This document shows, one piece after another, positions 12,201-23,227 of a DNA stretch of 64,000 nucleotides. The notes under the pieces were generated by a model that saw only the letters and a list, made by a program, of their open reading frames with translations, did not search any database and was not told the origin of the DNA. How positions within the stretch are numbered: the stretch's first letter is position 1; each line of letters starts with the position of its first letter. The position numbers and the translations under genes were made by a program. The stretch spans positions 930,001 through 994,000 of the forward strand of contig JAYXKI010000002.1 of assembly GCA_037892935.1 (NCBI GenBank). The letters are read 5' to 3'. This stretch comes from Phlebopus portentosus (lineage: Eukaryota; Basidiomycota; Agaricomycetes; Boletales; Boletinellaceae).

Positions 12201-12654
12201 GTGCGGATGCCTATTTTCCATAAGCCAGGAGCTTTAATTAACGAAAACCTCTCCTACCTCGGTTTTAAGGTTTTCAATAATCTTCTCCTTCGCCGACGCG
12301 CTCAGTCTATCCGTATCGGGTGCCCGCTTGTCGAAAGTCCATACGCTCACTCGCTTGCCCGTTACTTTGTGCGTAGCTGGCTGAACGCGCCATGGACCCA
12401 CTCAATAAGGCACTGTGAGCCGATCAAACCTGACAAGAGCTTGTTGATATCCTACCATGAAAAGTGGGAGTGAGCTGCGGAGTGGGTAATGCTGCGCTCG
12501 ATGCGGATGTAGAGCCTGATGCTTGTGGACCAGGTGTGGACGACCGGCTACCAGAACCAAAACCTGGCAAAGGACTCGACGACGATTGAGATCCGATGTT
12601 ATAGTTTGTTGAAATATTCGTTCGTGCGAAGAAAGAAGTCGCTGCGGCTAACAT
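9250..12654 (-). CDS. SCY1-like pseudokinase (SCYL2 type)
   Basis: Start ATG at complement 12652-12654 (MLAAATSFFARTNIST), stop TAG at 9250-9252, many short introns. An N-terminal kinase-like domain is followed by HEAT-like helical repeats (for example LLPYILPNVFAISKSL and VLPLVYNALESDHTI) and a long Ser/Pro/Thr-rich tail. The catalytic loop reads IHSNINPENVLI in place of HRDLKPEN, so the catalytic Asp is absent and the domain is probably a pseudokinase. SCY1-like proteins bind COPI or clathrin/AP coats and act in Golgi-endosome traffic. The tail ends DDWGDFDPLK; WGDF fits a WxxF adaptor-ear motif, which would suit a clathrin role, but this is inference. I assign the SCYL2 branch from the layout; the SCYL1 branch remains possible. 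Confidence 0.85.
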
Positions 12655-12999
12655 CGTTGCAGTCTGTGTCCAAGAAATACGTGCATGATGTGCGTGCGTG
12701 CGGATAAACGCGAATCTCGTCGATCAATGTCGATCGATCATTCCAAACGTGAGTAAATTTAGCACGCATTTTATCCGCATTTCGGACGGCATTAATATTT
12801 GGACCCTCTATCAGAACAAGCGAATATGACGGATAAGTCCGAATAAGTATACACAATTAGTACAACAGTTCCAGTCGAACGAAAATAGACAAGGGTCCGA
12901 AATTCTATACATGTGATGCATAATCTAGACTTGCTGTAAGAGAAAATCCCGTTTCGTTTCATACAAAGTCTGCGTCATTGCACGCAACCAAGAACACCT
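12655..12999. other. Intergenic: promoter side of the SCY1-like gene
   Basis: About 345 bp between the start of the SCY1-like gene and the stop of the arrestin-like gene, both on the minus strand. It must hold the SCY1-like promoter and the arrestin 3' UTR. No further gene, repeat or strong motif was seen. Confidence 0.5.
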
Positions 13000-14538
13000 T
13001 CATCTGAAAGTTCCGAACATAGCTACCACTTCCGGCCGACTACAAGGAGATCTTGCTCCGAGGGTTCCGATCGCCGACGTGGGGGTACCTCCTAGTTCGA
13101 CTATTTCCCGCTCGTGGGTTTCAAATGCGTCTGTCGTAATTTCCACAAGTTGTTCGCATTCGTAGGTGGGCATATGCGCCACCATGGCAGAAGGCGGGTT
13201 TATGGTTGCGCGGATGTAATACTAGGCAGGAGTGTTAATCCGAGATGATCGTATGGTTAATAAGATTGCTTAATGATCTTACCTGCTGTTCTGCAACACC
13301 ATCAACCGTCCATGACTTCTGCGCAGCCGGGCGCGCAGTGCGTAGCTCGTATGAAACGATGTTTGCATTAGCCTGACCTTCATCGGCACCTACAGCTTCG
13401 GCGACAGCCAAGAGAGACTCATATTTGCTATTACTGCGTCCTCCATTTGACCAAGTCCGCGAACGCTTGATGAGCTGGATTTTGGCCGCGGAAAGAAGCA
13501 GTTTTGTGATGGCTGCATTCTGCGCTGGATGGACACTTAATGATAATGGGATACTATCGTACGAAGCAAAAGATAGCGTCGAGGGAAGCGTAAGCTGCAA
13601 AGAAACAGTTGCGTGAATCCCTTCGACTAGAAAGATATCACGAGACACATACGATAATTGAAGGAGCATTGTCGATAGAGAGCCTTTTGCTACTGCCTCT
13701 TAGTGGTACAGAATAAACACCCTGAGCATAATTACAAGACATGAGTTGATTCGGATCGCTGGGTATATTCGGGATGTGTGATAGCAGAGGCGCCTTCGCG
13801 AATGTTCGCGGCATATATAGGAGAGGGATTTTAACACTGAAATACTTGTAAATAGGTTTCCATCACATTTGAAATGAAAAGTCTCCTTACCTTTCATTTC
13901 GACGTAACCCCTTACGAAAGAGCTTTACCTTTACCCTGTATCTCACGGCGCAGGTGACACCAGGATGATATATGATGGCGCTGGGAGGAAGCGGATTGCG
14001 CTTTCCGACAACAGTTGCCGGGAACGTGATCGAAAACGGTCGTCCTTCTGACCACTCGTCCGGAGCGAGTGTCGCAAAAGAGCAGCATGTCTCCAGGATA
14101 TCAACGGAGCTTGATCCGGTTATAAGTCCTCGTTCTGTGTACGTATTCGTTACAGTGCCCTCTAACTGTAGAATCACTGAGCCGCAGAATAAGCATAGGT
14201 CATGGAATTGCGACTACCTTAATGTACATGGCCGTTACTCCCCTCAAGTCGCCGGAGAGTGAAAGAGTCCCGTCTACAGACGCGTTATTGCCGTAGATGG
14301 GAATGCTGGTTCCCCATATTTTTGGTCCAAGGTTGACCGTGATGTGCTTTGATCGATAGGCGTAGTTCTCTAGCGATAAACAGGTTGCTTCAGAACCACT
14401 ACGGATGATGAGTTCAGATGCCCGAGGAGATGGAGAATATTGTGGCGACGGTATGGAAGAACGAGAGTCTGTCGATCGAGCATAGGAAGGTGGCTCATCG
14501 AAGAAGGAAGACTCTCTGGTCGGCGACAAAGGTATCAT
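13000..14538 (-). CDS. Arrestin-like (alpha-arrestin) protein
   Basis: Start ATG at complement 14536-14538 (MIPLSPTRESSFFDEPPSY), stop TGA at 13000-13002, with introns near 14190, 13880, 13680 and 13230. The N-terminal half shows an arrestin-like beta-sandwich pattern: ITVNLGPKIWG, LSGDLRGVTAMYIKLEG and the strand FSITFPATVVGKRNPLPPS, followed by CAVRYRVKVKLFRKG. Residues near position 15 contain PPSY, a PPxY motif of the kind that recruits WW-domain ubiquitin ligases of the Rsp5/NEDD4 type. Fungal alpha-arrestins use this to direct ubiquitination and endocytosis of plasma-membrane transporters. The C-terminal half carries a second beta-rich region (VSYELRTARPAAQKSW). Cargo cannot be predicted. 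Family call is good; the exact exon ends were not all resolved. Confidence 0.75.
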
Positions 14539-17500
14539 GATTGCAACCTAGCACTAGCTTATGCAAAAGCCAGAGGTTGCTCCCATCTTAAGAACAGTCT
14601 GCGAGCCGAGTCATAGTGGTATTACTTATACAGCCTAGTTATGAGCTTGGCGGAGTAATTGGAGAAGTTATTCCATGTTCATCCGGGTCACCAGAATGAT
14701 TGGTAAGTCGGTCCGTGCATCACTTAAATTCATAAAGCGACATGCAACCGTCAAGGTCAAGGCCGACATCGGTTTGAAATCTCCACCGAAGCCCGAAAAC
14801 TCAGGCATTCATTGGGCGGAAAGCACGTCGAGTCATCCAGTCGTTTCGACAATAGTAGCCACTTCGGCTGACCGGGAGCATACCAGGTACTTGTATACAG
14901 CGTAGCGTAGATTGAGATTGCGCTCTGATCGAATCGAAAGGCGAAACATGGTTGTTGACTCGATTCTGCACACGTGACGTGATATGCAATTCCATTCCGT
15001 GATCATATCATTTCGAAGCATCGTTTACCAGCTTCGAGAAATGGCGACAACAATTGCATAGCTAGTCACAAACCTTCCGAGACCCAAAAAGTGTCCACCA
15101 CGGTTCATGAGCCGCGATGAGAGGACAGAATGGATTATCATTAATGACGAGAGCGTTTGGTCTTATTCCTTGACGCGGGACCACATATGTCATTTTGGAC
15201 TGGATGCAATCGCGCAGTCGCGGAGACAACACCGATCCCAAGGGAAATTGCACAATTTGTGACAAAAGAACGTTTCGCCAATCTTCAGATACTGGGATAG
15301 TCATGGAGTACCCTCCCAGTCTACATTTCAGACTGTTTTTATAGTTCCTTAGGGCCGACTTTATTTCCGGCTGGATCCTCAACACGTACATAGTTACTAA
15401 ATACTACACACCTTCATTCACCCTAAGATTAGATAATCGTTCTATTCAGCGTCCCAGAGTAGAATGCGTTCCTCCGGCCCGGTCTTCGAATTGGTGAGCG
15501 TCGGCTTTGTAAGCCCGTGAAGGTTGAGAGCGCAAGGACTTGACTCACCATCTTAACTGCAGGGTCTTTTGATAATTACTTATCTGACTCTTCAGATGCA
15601 AATGGAACGCATCCTTAGTAATCCGACATCAGCGCCAGTCCTACGTTCAAAACGTGACTAGTTCTGAATTCTCTCCTGGGCCTAGGGATGAAAGCTTCGA
15701 TATGTGGTTAAAGAGCGAAGAACGAAATGCGCGATTCATTCGATTCTTCCAATCAGCGTCGAACGTCTCATAAAGCCTAAAGACTGATAAGATTACAAAA
15801 GTGGTATGATGGGATCGGCAGTTTGATGCGCTTCCGCCAAGCCGTTCTCTTATGATATATGTAATCACCCGCAGAGCAGATACGTGCTCCGTACTATTTC
15901 ATCACTATTAGTTTTCTTCGCTGCAGCATGTGGTAACGAGACCTCGTGACGACACTGTACGAAGCCGGTCGTCTACTGGGATATACACCTGGATCGTCCT
16001 CTCACTAGGTAAAACTTTTTGGTCAGAAAAACACGTCCTCATGTGTCTACTTGTATGTATCCTTACTGATATCACACTTAGGTCCTCCTTTTTTTTTTGC
16101 TTTCGTCCTTGCACAGACTAGTAATGTCTCGCAATATGTTTATAGCCGAATTACAGGACTCGAAGTTCCATAAACACGATAGACTCCAGAGCACTCGGTT
16201 TTCACAAGATCCGTCCAGCCGATTCCCTGGTACCCACACACGCACGAAACCTCTGAAATTCTCCAAAGTCACATCCTTCACTATGCATATGGCCATTGGA
16301 AAATTCTCAGAGCGCATCGAGAGGGATCTCCGCAACCCCTGCAAACGACCTCTGAAGCTCCCACGGCACGCCAAGCTAACACATGCCACGCGTCTCCAAT
16401 GGAAAGAACATATACATAGGTGCAGTATAAAGATAACCACTTCCCCTCCCCTTCGTCCCTCTGCGGGTCCCTTGCAAGAGCCGCTTCCTCTTCCTCTGCG
16501 CATTGTATTCTATTCTTGGGCTCTCCTCGGAAACCTCGAACCAAGCAAGCGGTATCTAAAGAAATCCGATTCTTAAACATGCGGACAACTGCGCGAGGCG
16601 ATTATGCCGCTGTATTCTTCGATTCCCTGTCCAGTACTTTGCAGTAGCACAATGTGCGATACGGCGTTGTCGGAGCCAGTAGAAAACCTTGCGCAGGTAA
16701 GTAAGTTCACCCGTTCTTCTCGTGCTATGTATGATTTCTGATCTCCGCGGAGGTGCTTCAAACAAATAGCTAATAGATTGTCGAATGCATTGCTCTCTTG
16801 GATTTCTGTCAACACATATACACATATGCACAATATCTTCCGTGCCAGCTATGTGATGACTCATATTTTTTCTTGAGGCTCGAAGAAGGGAAACCCTTTT
16901 TTTCTCATCGAGGAGAACTAAGCTTATGTGCATATGCGAGGATGAAAGATGAAGACCTTTTGAGGAAACGCCGAGTATTCGGCAGACATCAACGGAAGAA
17001 AACGTTTTCGCACGTAGTACATAATAGTCAGGAGATAATAGGGAAGATCGGATCCAATCCCACACAGTACGGCATCATGATGAATAACGAAACCAGTAGG
17101 CGCCGATAGTGTACTAGTTTTATCTTGCAGATCCACGCAACGCAAACGCCAAATCACTTCCCCGTCAACTCACCTCAGGAGGTGGAAACGTTCGTTCATA
17201 TGTACTGATTTCATATGTTCAAAAGAAATCTCGATCTAACATTAGTAGATTCCCGATGTTGAGTGTTCTATGAAAGCTCCACGATAGAAAAAGTCGGTCA
17301 TCGGGAGGAAGGTAGTCGTATGTTTACTTTATTTTAACTTACACCCATCTATCGGATTTCCCACCCGTCTATGTCCCTTATCAGATACTGTACCTTTGAG
17401 GTCGCGAATATCTTTTGCTTCCGGATACACGCCATCAATGACTCATTTTCCACGGAAACTTACAAGTCCACGATCAAATAGAACAAATAGAATCAAATTC

Positions 17501-17539
17501 CTTCCGACAAGACTTTACTTTACGGTTAAAAAGTAAGTA

Positions 17540-18050
17540 CAATTTTAAGTGTATAGGACATGTTTAGATGAAAATACGGCGACAAGAACGGGTGAGAGAA
17601 ATGAATCAGAGGTGTGATGAAATACAGAGAGGAAGGGGAGAGAGAAACAATAGCAAAGCGATGATAGACAGCAAGGTGTTGACACAGCGGGAGTGTTTCT
17701 GGATGCATGTAGATCAGGGAGAAGAGGAATAGAGGGAGGAGGACTATATACTGCTTCGCAGCGCAGCAATAAATAAGGGGAAAGCAGTAAGAGGGATCAG
17801 AGTGAGAAATGTGACCGTCGGTCAATGTCTAAGTATAAATACGACGTAGGGTGTATATCTTCCAAGGAAAAAACTCGGAGTACAAGAAAGTGAGGATTAA
17901 GGAAAAAGATAACCAAGAAAGAAAATCGAATAAACAGTAGAAAAAATGGAATAATGATCCTAGAAACTGGTATTTCAAGAAAGAAAAAGAAAAGCACCAG
18001 AAGAGAGAGGGAGAGGGGAAGAAGGACAGCTTCGACGTTCCCGTCACGCG
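17540..18050. other. Strand-asymmetric purine-rich block
   Basis: Over about 500 bp the plus strand is dominated by A and G (runs such as agagagagggagagg and agaaagaaaaagaaaagc), so the minus strand is a long polypyrimidine stretch. Pyrimidine-rich leaders like this are common just upstream of transcription start sites in basidiomycetes, but no recognisable minus-strand gene follows to its left. Confidence 0.5.
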
Positions 18051-18804
18051 CACTCAACTTATCCCCGTCCGACACCGATACCCTAAACGCTAGTGTGTGT
18101 GTGCCCAAATTAATTGAAGACGTATGACGCTATTACCCACAGCCCAGCTGACTTCTTTCGGAGGGGATCATAGACGTCATGAGTAAAACAGGTCGATGCG
18201 TAGCAGCAAGCAATCAATTGAATGGGAAATCCCGCTTCGTTCGTCCCCACCGCCGAAGGTCTTAATCAACAGTGCAGGTAAGCAAAGAACTGCCCTTTTC
18301 TTTTTGAGTTTGCAGCGGCCTCGCGGAGACTTTCCGTTTCTCATTTTCCATTTCCTTCCTTTCCCTGTCCTTCAGCGAGTTATTACTCGCCCTATACACT
18401 CGAGTCTCCACTGACACAACGGAATTTCGCCCGCTTTCTGCGAAGCATTCATACGTAGCTCGACGTAAAGGATGCGAGGACAGGTCGTGGCATGGGATAA
18501 TGTTTTCGATTGGAAAATTCGCAAATGTTTTACCGCGCCTCGTGGATTTCACCACCTCTAGACCATCGCAGATTCGTGAACAGGGCACCTTTCGGAACTC
18601 GGCCAGGATTGGGCTCCTTGGTCAGTCGACCACTCTCCTCCATCCCATCAAATCGTCACAAATGAATAGCGACGGAAGCTCTGACGTCGAAATCCCTTTG
18701 CACCATGACGCAACACGTCGAGGGAAGTCAGGGGAGCGAAATGTCCTTGCTGCTAAGGGACATTTAGTAGTGAGTGAACTGACGTAACGGTAGGTCCTAC
18801 GCGA

Positions 18805-18814
18805 GTCACGTGAC
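18805..18814. promoter_or_regulatory. Palindromic CACGTG box
   Basis: The perfect 10-bp palindrome GTCACGTGAC contains the E-box CACGTG bound by bHLH factors such as Cbf1 in fungi. It lies in the gene-poor region with no start codon close by, so a role is uncertain. Confidence 0.35.
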
Positions 18815-19401
18815 CTGGAGCTAAATTGTTCCAAGGCATCAAGTGAACGACCGTGAAAACAAGCCGGAAACGTGTCATGAGTAGAAAGCGCGTCGAAATC
18901 CACTTCGCATAGCCTTCACTAATAGCAGACGAGGTGCGGTAGCAGAATGACGTCTTTAACCGAGAATCGGCCCCTCGGGTCGTGACCTCCGTTCCTCCCA
19001 ACAAGTTCTCCGTCCCCCCATCGCCCCCTTTCCTTCCCGGCCCTCCTATTCAACAAATCATTCCTTCTTCTTCTTATTTAGCGCCTTCGCCTGTTCCCGA
19101 CCGAATCTGCAAATTGATAAAGACAAAGAACGGCCTGCCTGTCCGCGGGAATACATGTGTATGAAGGGAATGCGTTTGTGATGAGATGAGTTGTGCGGAA
19201 GTAAATGCGACGAAAGCGAAATAACTGTAGATTGTCCGTTGTCCATGCAAGTCGAAATTGTATATATGTGTGAGTAAATGGCTGAGAGAGGTGGTCGGTG
19301 CTTTTGCGGCGATGACTCAGAGATGTGAAAGATATGAGGGGTATTCGGGAAAGTGCAAGTTAAAAGAGAATGCCGAGATGCCCCATATCGATAAGACTGC
19401 C

Positions 19402-20350
19402 TCACGGCCTCTGTGGTGGACGACCAGATGATTGATACAGTCGCTTTACGGTAACAGTCAGCACTCCGTCAGTGTAGCCTGCGTGCACGCCATTCATGTC
19501 TGCATCCCTATCAAATTGGACCTGCCATTCATGATGACCTGAGATAAAAGAAAAATGTTAAACGCTTGGAATGGCAAAACAAATTTCGGAGAAATGGCGC
19601 GAAAGATCATCGAACGCACAATTTTCTTGGTCCCAACGATCTGCTACGATGTCCAAGATGTTATTCTTCCGCATTGCAATAGTAATACACGAGGAGTCAA
19701 ATCCCGGGCCAATCGCCGCCTGCACGGAGAAATAAAATACAATAAAGATCAGGGTTCGGCCAAGTGCTCGGTAAAAGGTGGAAAAAAGTACCGAGAGTAT
19801 GTATGCGGTCGGTGTAGTCTCCGTCTGCATAGGTGCGCTAGGACTCTGTGGCGAGCGCGCACTGCGGAGGATATGGAAGGATGCAGGTAATGAGGTGACT
19901 GTGGGCGACGTCACCGGTGAGAGTGACGATGAGGAATTAGTTCCGTTGGACGGAGCGGAACGCACTCCGCCTGAGGCAGACGCACATTGATGCCGGGCGG
20001 ATGAAAAGTAAGCGTCATCTGTATTGGACGACTCAGCAGACCCAGGACTTGTGGAAAGAGGCGGCGTTGGTAAGGTCCAACCTTGAGTCATACGCGATGA
20101 AGAGGCGGTGGGTGGAGGTTGCCTGCGCTGACCTTGGTCAAGGGAGGTTAGAATACAATGCACGCGACAAATGACAAACGAGTTACTCACCAGCCGTAGC
20201 AAGCCTGTCGGGGTATGCAGAGAGAGGCTGTGAAGTGGCATCGTTTTGCAGTTGCTGGTCCTGGGAGGGGATTCCGGTACGGACATAGAGAGGAACGGTG
20301 TTTCCGCGCAAGAGCTGTGGACGCGGAGGATGAGTGGATGTCTCCGGCAT
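19402..20350 (-). CDS. Putative HSP20-like (alpha-crystallin fold) protein
   Basis: Start ATG at complement 20348-20350 (MPETSTHPPRPQLLRGN); the intron at 20133-20190 is clear and joins to GQRRQPPPTASSSRMTQGW. A long Ser/Pro/Thr-rich, disordered segment follows, then PTAYILSVLFSTFYRALG. A last exon, beginning after an acceptor at 19539, reads GHHEWQVQFDRDADMNG and GYTDGVLTVTVKRL before a TGA at 19402-19404. The GVLTVTVKR strand is the classic end of an alpha-crystallin domain, hence the HSP20-like call. The middle of the domain is poorly visible and the donor for the last intron is uncertain (near 19600 to 19625), so the gene may have an unusual split domain, an unrecognised intron or a sequence error. 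Divergent from the dehydrogenase gene. Confidence 0.5.
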
Positions 20351-20593
20351 AATCTGGGGAATAAAAGGGAGAAAGTAATGAAGCAAGCAGGCCGAGAGAC
20401 AGAAAAGGGAGAGGCGGGAGATGGAGGGAGGGAGGAGAGGTGATTGCGTGCAGGACGAAGAGCGAGGGAACGAGAGAGGACAGGCCGTATATAGCAGTCC
20501 GACGAAACTTCTAAATAAAGGGTCAGCACTTGCTAAGGCACACAAAATCTTATTTTATTTAATATCATCCAGGCTTTTTTCCCATAACCCTAC

Positions 20594-20637
20594 CTAGTAC
20601 TAGTACTACTGTAGTTACTAGTACTGGTACTGTACTC
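20594..20637. repeat. TAGTAC/AGTACT cluster
   Basis: A 44-bp stretch built from overlapping copies of TAGTAC, ACTAGT and GTACT, including the direct repeat tagtactagtactact. The same short words recur at 21313-21333 (agtactatgtagtactgg). GTAC-centred palindromes can be factor sites or simple repeats; which applies is not clear. Confidence 0.55.
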
Positions 20638-21399
20638 TGCCTCACTCAGTCCACACCTACTCACCCTCGCTCAGTGCACCATTGCCTAGCTATATCACCG
20701 CGCTGAACTCTCTCGGAGCTCATGACCGGGAGACTGGGTTTTCCAACTCTCTCTCGTCTGCACAGTCCCCAAGTGGGTTTAGTCTCAATCCAGAAATATC
20801 AGATTTTTCCCCCTCTTTTTTCTCTGTGCGTGCTCTGCCTACCTTAGTTTGGGTGCGTGTACACGGCAAGGCGTTCATTTTGATTTCTCTTACGTTGTTA
20901 GCGACCGCAAGGCATACAACAATATAAGGTTTGCACTGGCAGCCAGGCCTCCCACAACTCCGTCTCCATCTCATTTCGTCGCACTAGTACTCACACTTAC
21001 ACTCACACTCGCACTGGCAGTAGTACCTAGGCTGGCTGACATATGCATCTGTTTCGCCGCGACGTGTTGTATCTCTCCCTGGGGATCTGGCCATCTCTAT
21101 GTTGCGACGTGAAATTGAGCATTCAAACAAAGAGAGATCCTCCTCTCGAGAGACCGGAATTCGGGCACATTATCGGCGCGGTGCCTATCTGCCATCTTGG
21201 ATGATCCATCCAGGACATGGAAATAGAAATCGAGTACTACAACGTGCCGAGTGCCGAGGTAGGCGGAAAGGAAGATACTCTTGACTTGAGAAGGAAGAGT
21301 AGTGATAGTGGCAGTACTATGTAGTACTGGTACCAGGTAGGGAAGAATAAATAAGGAAAGCATTGTATTGTTGTATTGCATTGCCATTGATTGACTGAA

Positions 21400-21468
21400 T
21401 GATGACGAATACGTCGTGCTGCGTCATCAGTGCGGATCAGTGACGCTAATCCGGTCTGCTGATCCGCA
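21400..21468. repeat. Two consecutive inverted repeats
   Basis: The first has perfect 8-bp arms TGATGACG (21400-21407) and CGTCATCA (21422-21429). The second has perfect 10-bp arms TGCGGATCAG (21431-21440) and CTGATCCGCA (21459-21468). The first arms contain TGACG, the half-site of CREB/ATF-type bZIP factors. They sit about 365 bp upstream of the dehydrogenase start. Confidence 0.6.
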
Positions 21469-21831
21469 AAAATATCAGAAAAGACAACTCAGCTTCAGTG
21501 CTTTCTCTCGCCGAACCTTACCTTACCTAGGCTTATGTTGGAGCGAGCGAATCTAATCTTTACACGATCACGCGTTCGTTTCAAGTTTAGGCTGGATCCC
21601 ACAAATCAAATCACGTTCACGCCCGCATGATGATTATGACCCGCTGAAACTCCCGTTGATGATCTCCCATCCTCTCTTCGGGTAGAACAACCTCTATCTG
21701 TCTTTCGTTCCTGTCTTGCACTTCGCGAAGTTGAAAAACGAGCATTGAACCTTGGACCTGATCGCGCCACTATCCGCTCGACGCGACTCACAACACGACG
21801 CGACCGACACCGGTGGCATAAGTTACATACG

Positions 21832-23227
21832 ATGCGGTTCTCACAGCTGTTCCTTAATCCAAGTTTCACAGTTCTGCAGAACAGGCACTCTCACGCGACG
21901 TTGCGCGCGATATCAGCATTCTCGACAGCAGCATCACAATCACCGTCGAATGCCCGCGCCGCCAGCATCAGCTTCTTAGGCCTCGGGCGCATGGGCTCGG
22001 AGATGGCTTACAATTTGTTTTCAAAGAGGCACGCGCTCGCACGTGAGGAGGAGAGAAGCATAGACACCATCGATCAGTCATTTGTCGTCTGTGACGCTGT
22101 TCCAGAAGCTGCGCGTGCCTTTGCACGGAATTTCCAGTCTCAGTTCCCTAGAAGCAAGATCCGCATTGTTGAGACGCCGGAGGAGTGTGTACCTCTTTCT
22201 TTGCTTCCTAACAGATGAAATCCGATACATTGCTCTTAGAGCTACGTTGGCATCAGCGACGGTCATAACAGTGCTGCCATCCTCACCGCAAGTGCGAACT
22301 GTATACACGGGAACTCACGGAGTATTGTCTACTCTTAGCACTTTGGCACCTGAAGACCGGGCACAAACGCTATGCATTGACTCGACTACGCTAGACGTGG
22401 AGGTAGGTAGGTCTCGAACCCCTTTAATGATGCTATCAGTTGTACGGTCTATTAAACGCAAAATCTAAAAGCACGGCAAGTTGCGTCGGAGGTAATCAAT
22501 ACGGGTGCACAGATCGTCGATGCTCCAGTCTCTGGTGGTATGTAGTGCTGCTAACTTGTCTTCTTCGTTCAAGATATCATCGTTCTTTAACCTTATCTTT
22601 GTTCCGAGCACAGGTGTAGCAGGAGCAAAAGCGGGCACACTCACATTCCTTGTCGGCGGAAGCGAAGCAGCGTTCAAACTGGCCTCTCCATTTCTTGAAC
22701 ATATGGGTCGACGAATTGTTCACTGCGGGGGTGCCGGATCAGGACTCGCTGCAAAGATATGCAACAACTTGATGCTCGGTGTTGAGCAGGTGGTTACCGC
22801 CGAAGCTATGTTACTCGGACAGCGGTTGGGCGTTCGCCCGGAGGTGCTCGCAGACGTAATTGGAAGCTCAACGGGCGCTTGCTGGAGCATGTCGAAGAAC
22901 AACCCGGTCCCGGCTGCGACTCCTGGGATAGCACCGCCAAGCGAACGCGGTTTCGAAGGCGGCTTTGCAACGGTACTCATGATCAAGGTTTGGAAATCTC
23001 CTCCGTCTTTCTGGAAAGCGATCAGTGATAGAAGTTCACTGAATATCAATCTTGCACAGGACATGGGGCTTGCGAAGGAAAGTGCGGAGCGGATGGGCGT
23101 CTCCCTGCCGCTGGGCGCGGCAGCAGAACGGGTGTACGAAGAAGCGACTAAAGATTTGCCGGAGCTGACTAGGAAGGACTTTTCAAGCGTCTATCGGTAC
23201 CTGGAAAGCATGTCTATGAGGAAATAA
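21832..23227 (+). CDS. 3-hydroxyisobutyrate dehydrogenase, mitochondrial
   Basis: Oxidises 3-hydroxyisobutyrate to methylmalonate semialdehyde with NAD in valine breakdown. The N-terminal Rossmann motif is ISFLGLGRMGSEMAYNLF, the substrate-binding signature is DAPVSGGVAGAKAGTLTF, and the catalytic Lys lies in GSGLAAKICNNLMLG. The ATG at 21832 gives an N-terminus rich in Arg, Ser and Ala (MRFSQLFLNPSFTVLQNRHS), as expected of a matrix-targeting peptide; the frame extends upstream only through a TTG. Introns are at 22185-22239, one near 22400-22475 with an unsure donor, one after SGG near 22537-22612, and one at about 22989-23059. The stop is TAA at 23225-23227. Length and domain order are normal. 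Confidence 0.92.

Larger units (their letters stand above)
14539..19401. other. Gene-poor region of about 4.9 kb
   Basis: No convincing gene on either strand. Several ORFs of 70-170 codons occur (for example 15062-15391 minus, 16097-16576 plus, 16556-17065 minus), but they overlap each other on opposite strands, show no recognisable domain and have low-complexity or unbiased composition, so I read them as chance. Within it lie a purine-rich block at about 17540-18050, a CACGTG box at 14971-14976 and the palindrome GTCACGTGAC at 18805-18814. The left end should hold the arrestin gene promoter and the right end the 3' UTR of the HSP20-like gene. Unspliced lncRNA or degraded transposon remnants cannot be excluded by eye. 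Confidence 0.5.
20351..21831. promoter_or_regulatory. Long divergent intergenic region with repeats
   Basis: About 1.5 kb between the start codons of the HSP20-like gene (minus) and the dehydrogenase gene (plus). It contains pyrimidine-rich leader-like sequence, clusters of AGTACT/TAGTAC, CACT-type short repeats at about 20989-21014 and two inverted repeats at 21400-21468. No convincing ORF. Confidence 0.5.

Noticed and set aside
16078..17065. Several ORFs of 99-169 codons on both strands in the gene-poor region
   Set aside because: They overlap one another on opposite strands, lack any recognisable motif and show Arg/Ser/Cys-rich unbiased composition, so they are best explained as chance in GC-balanced DNA.
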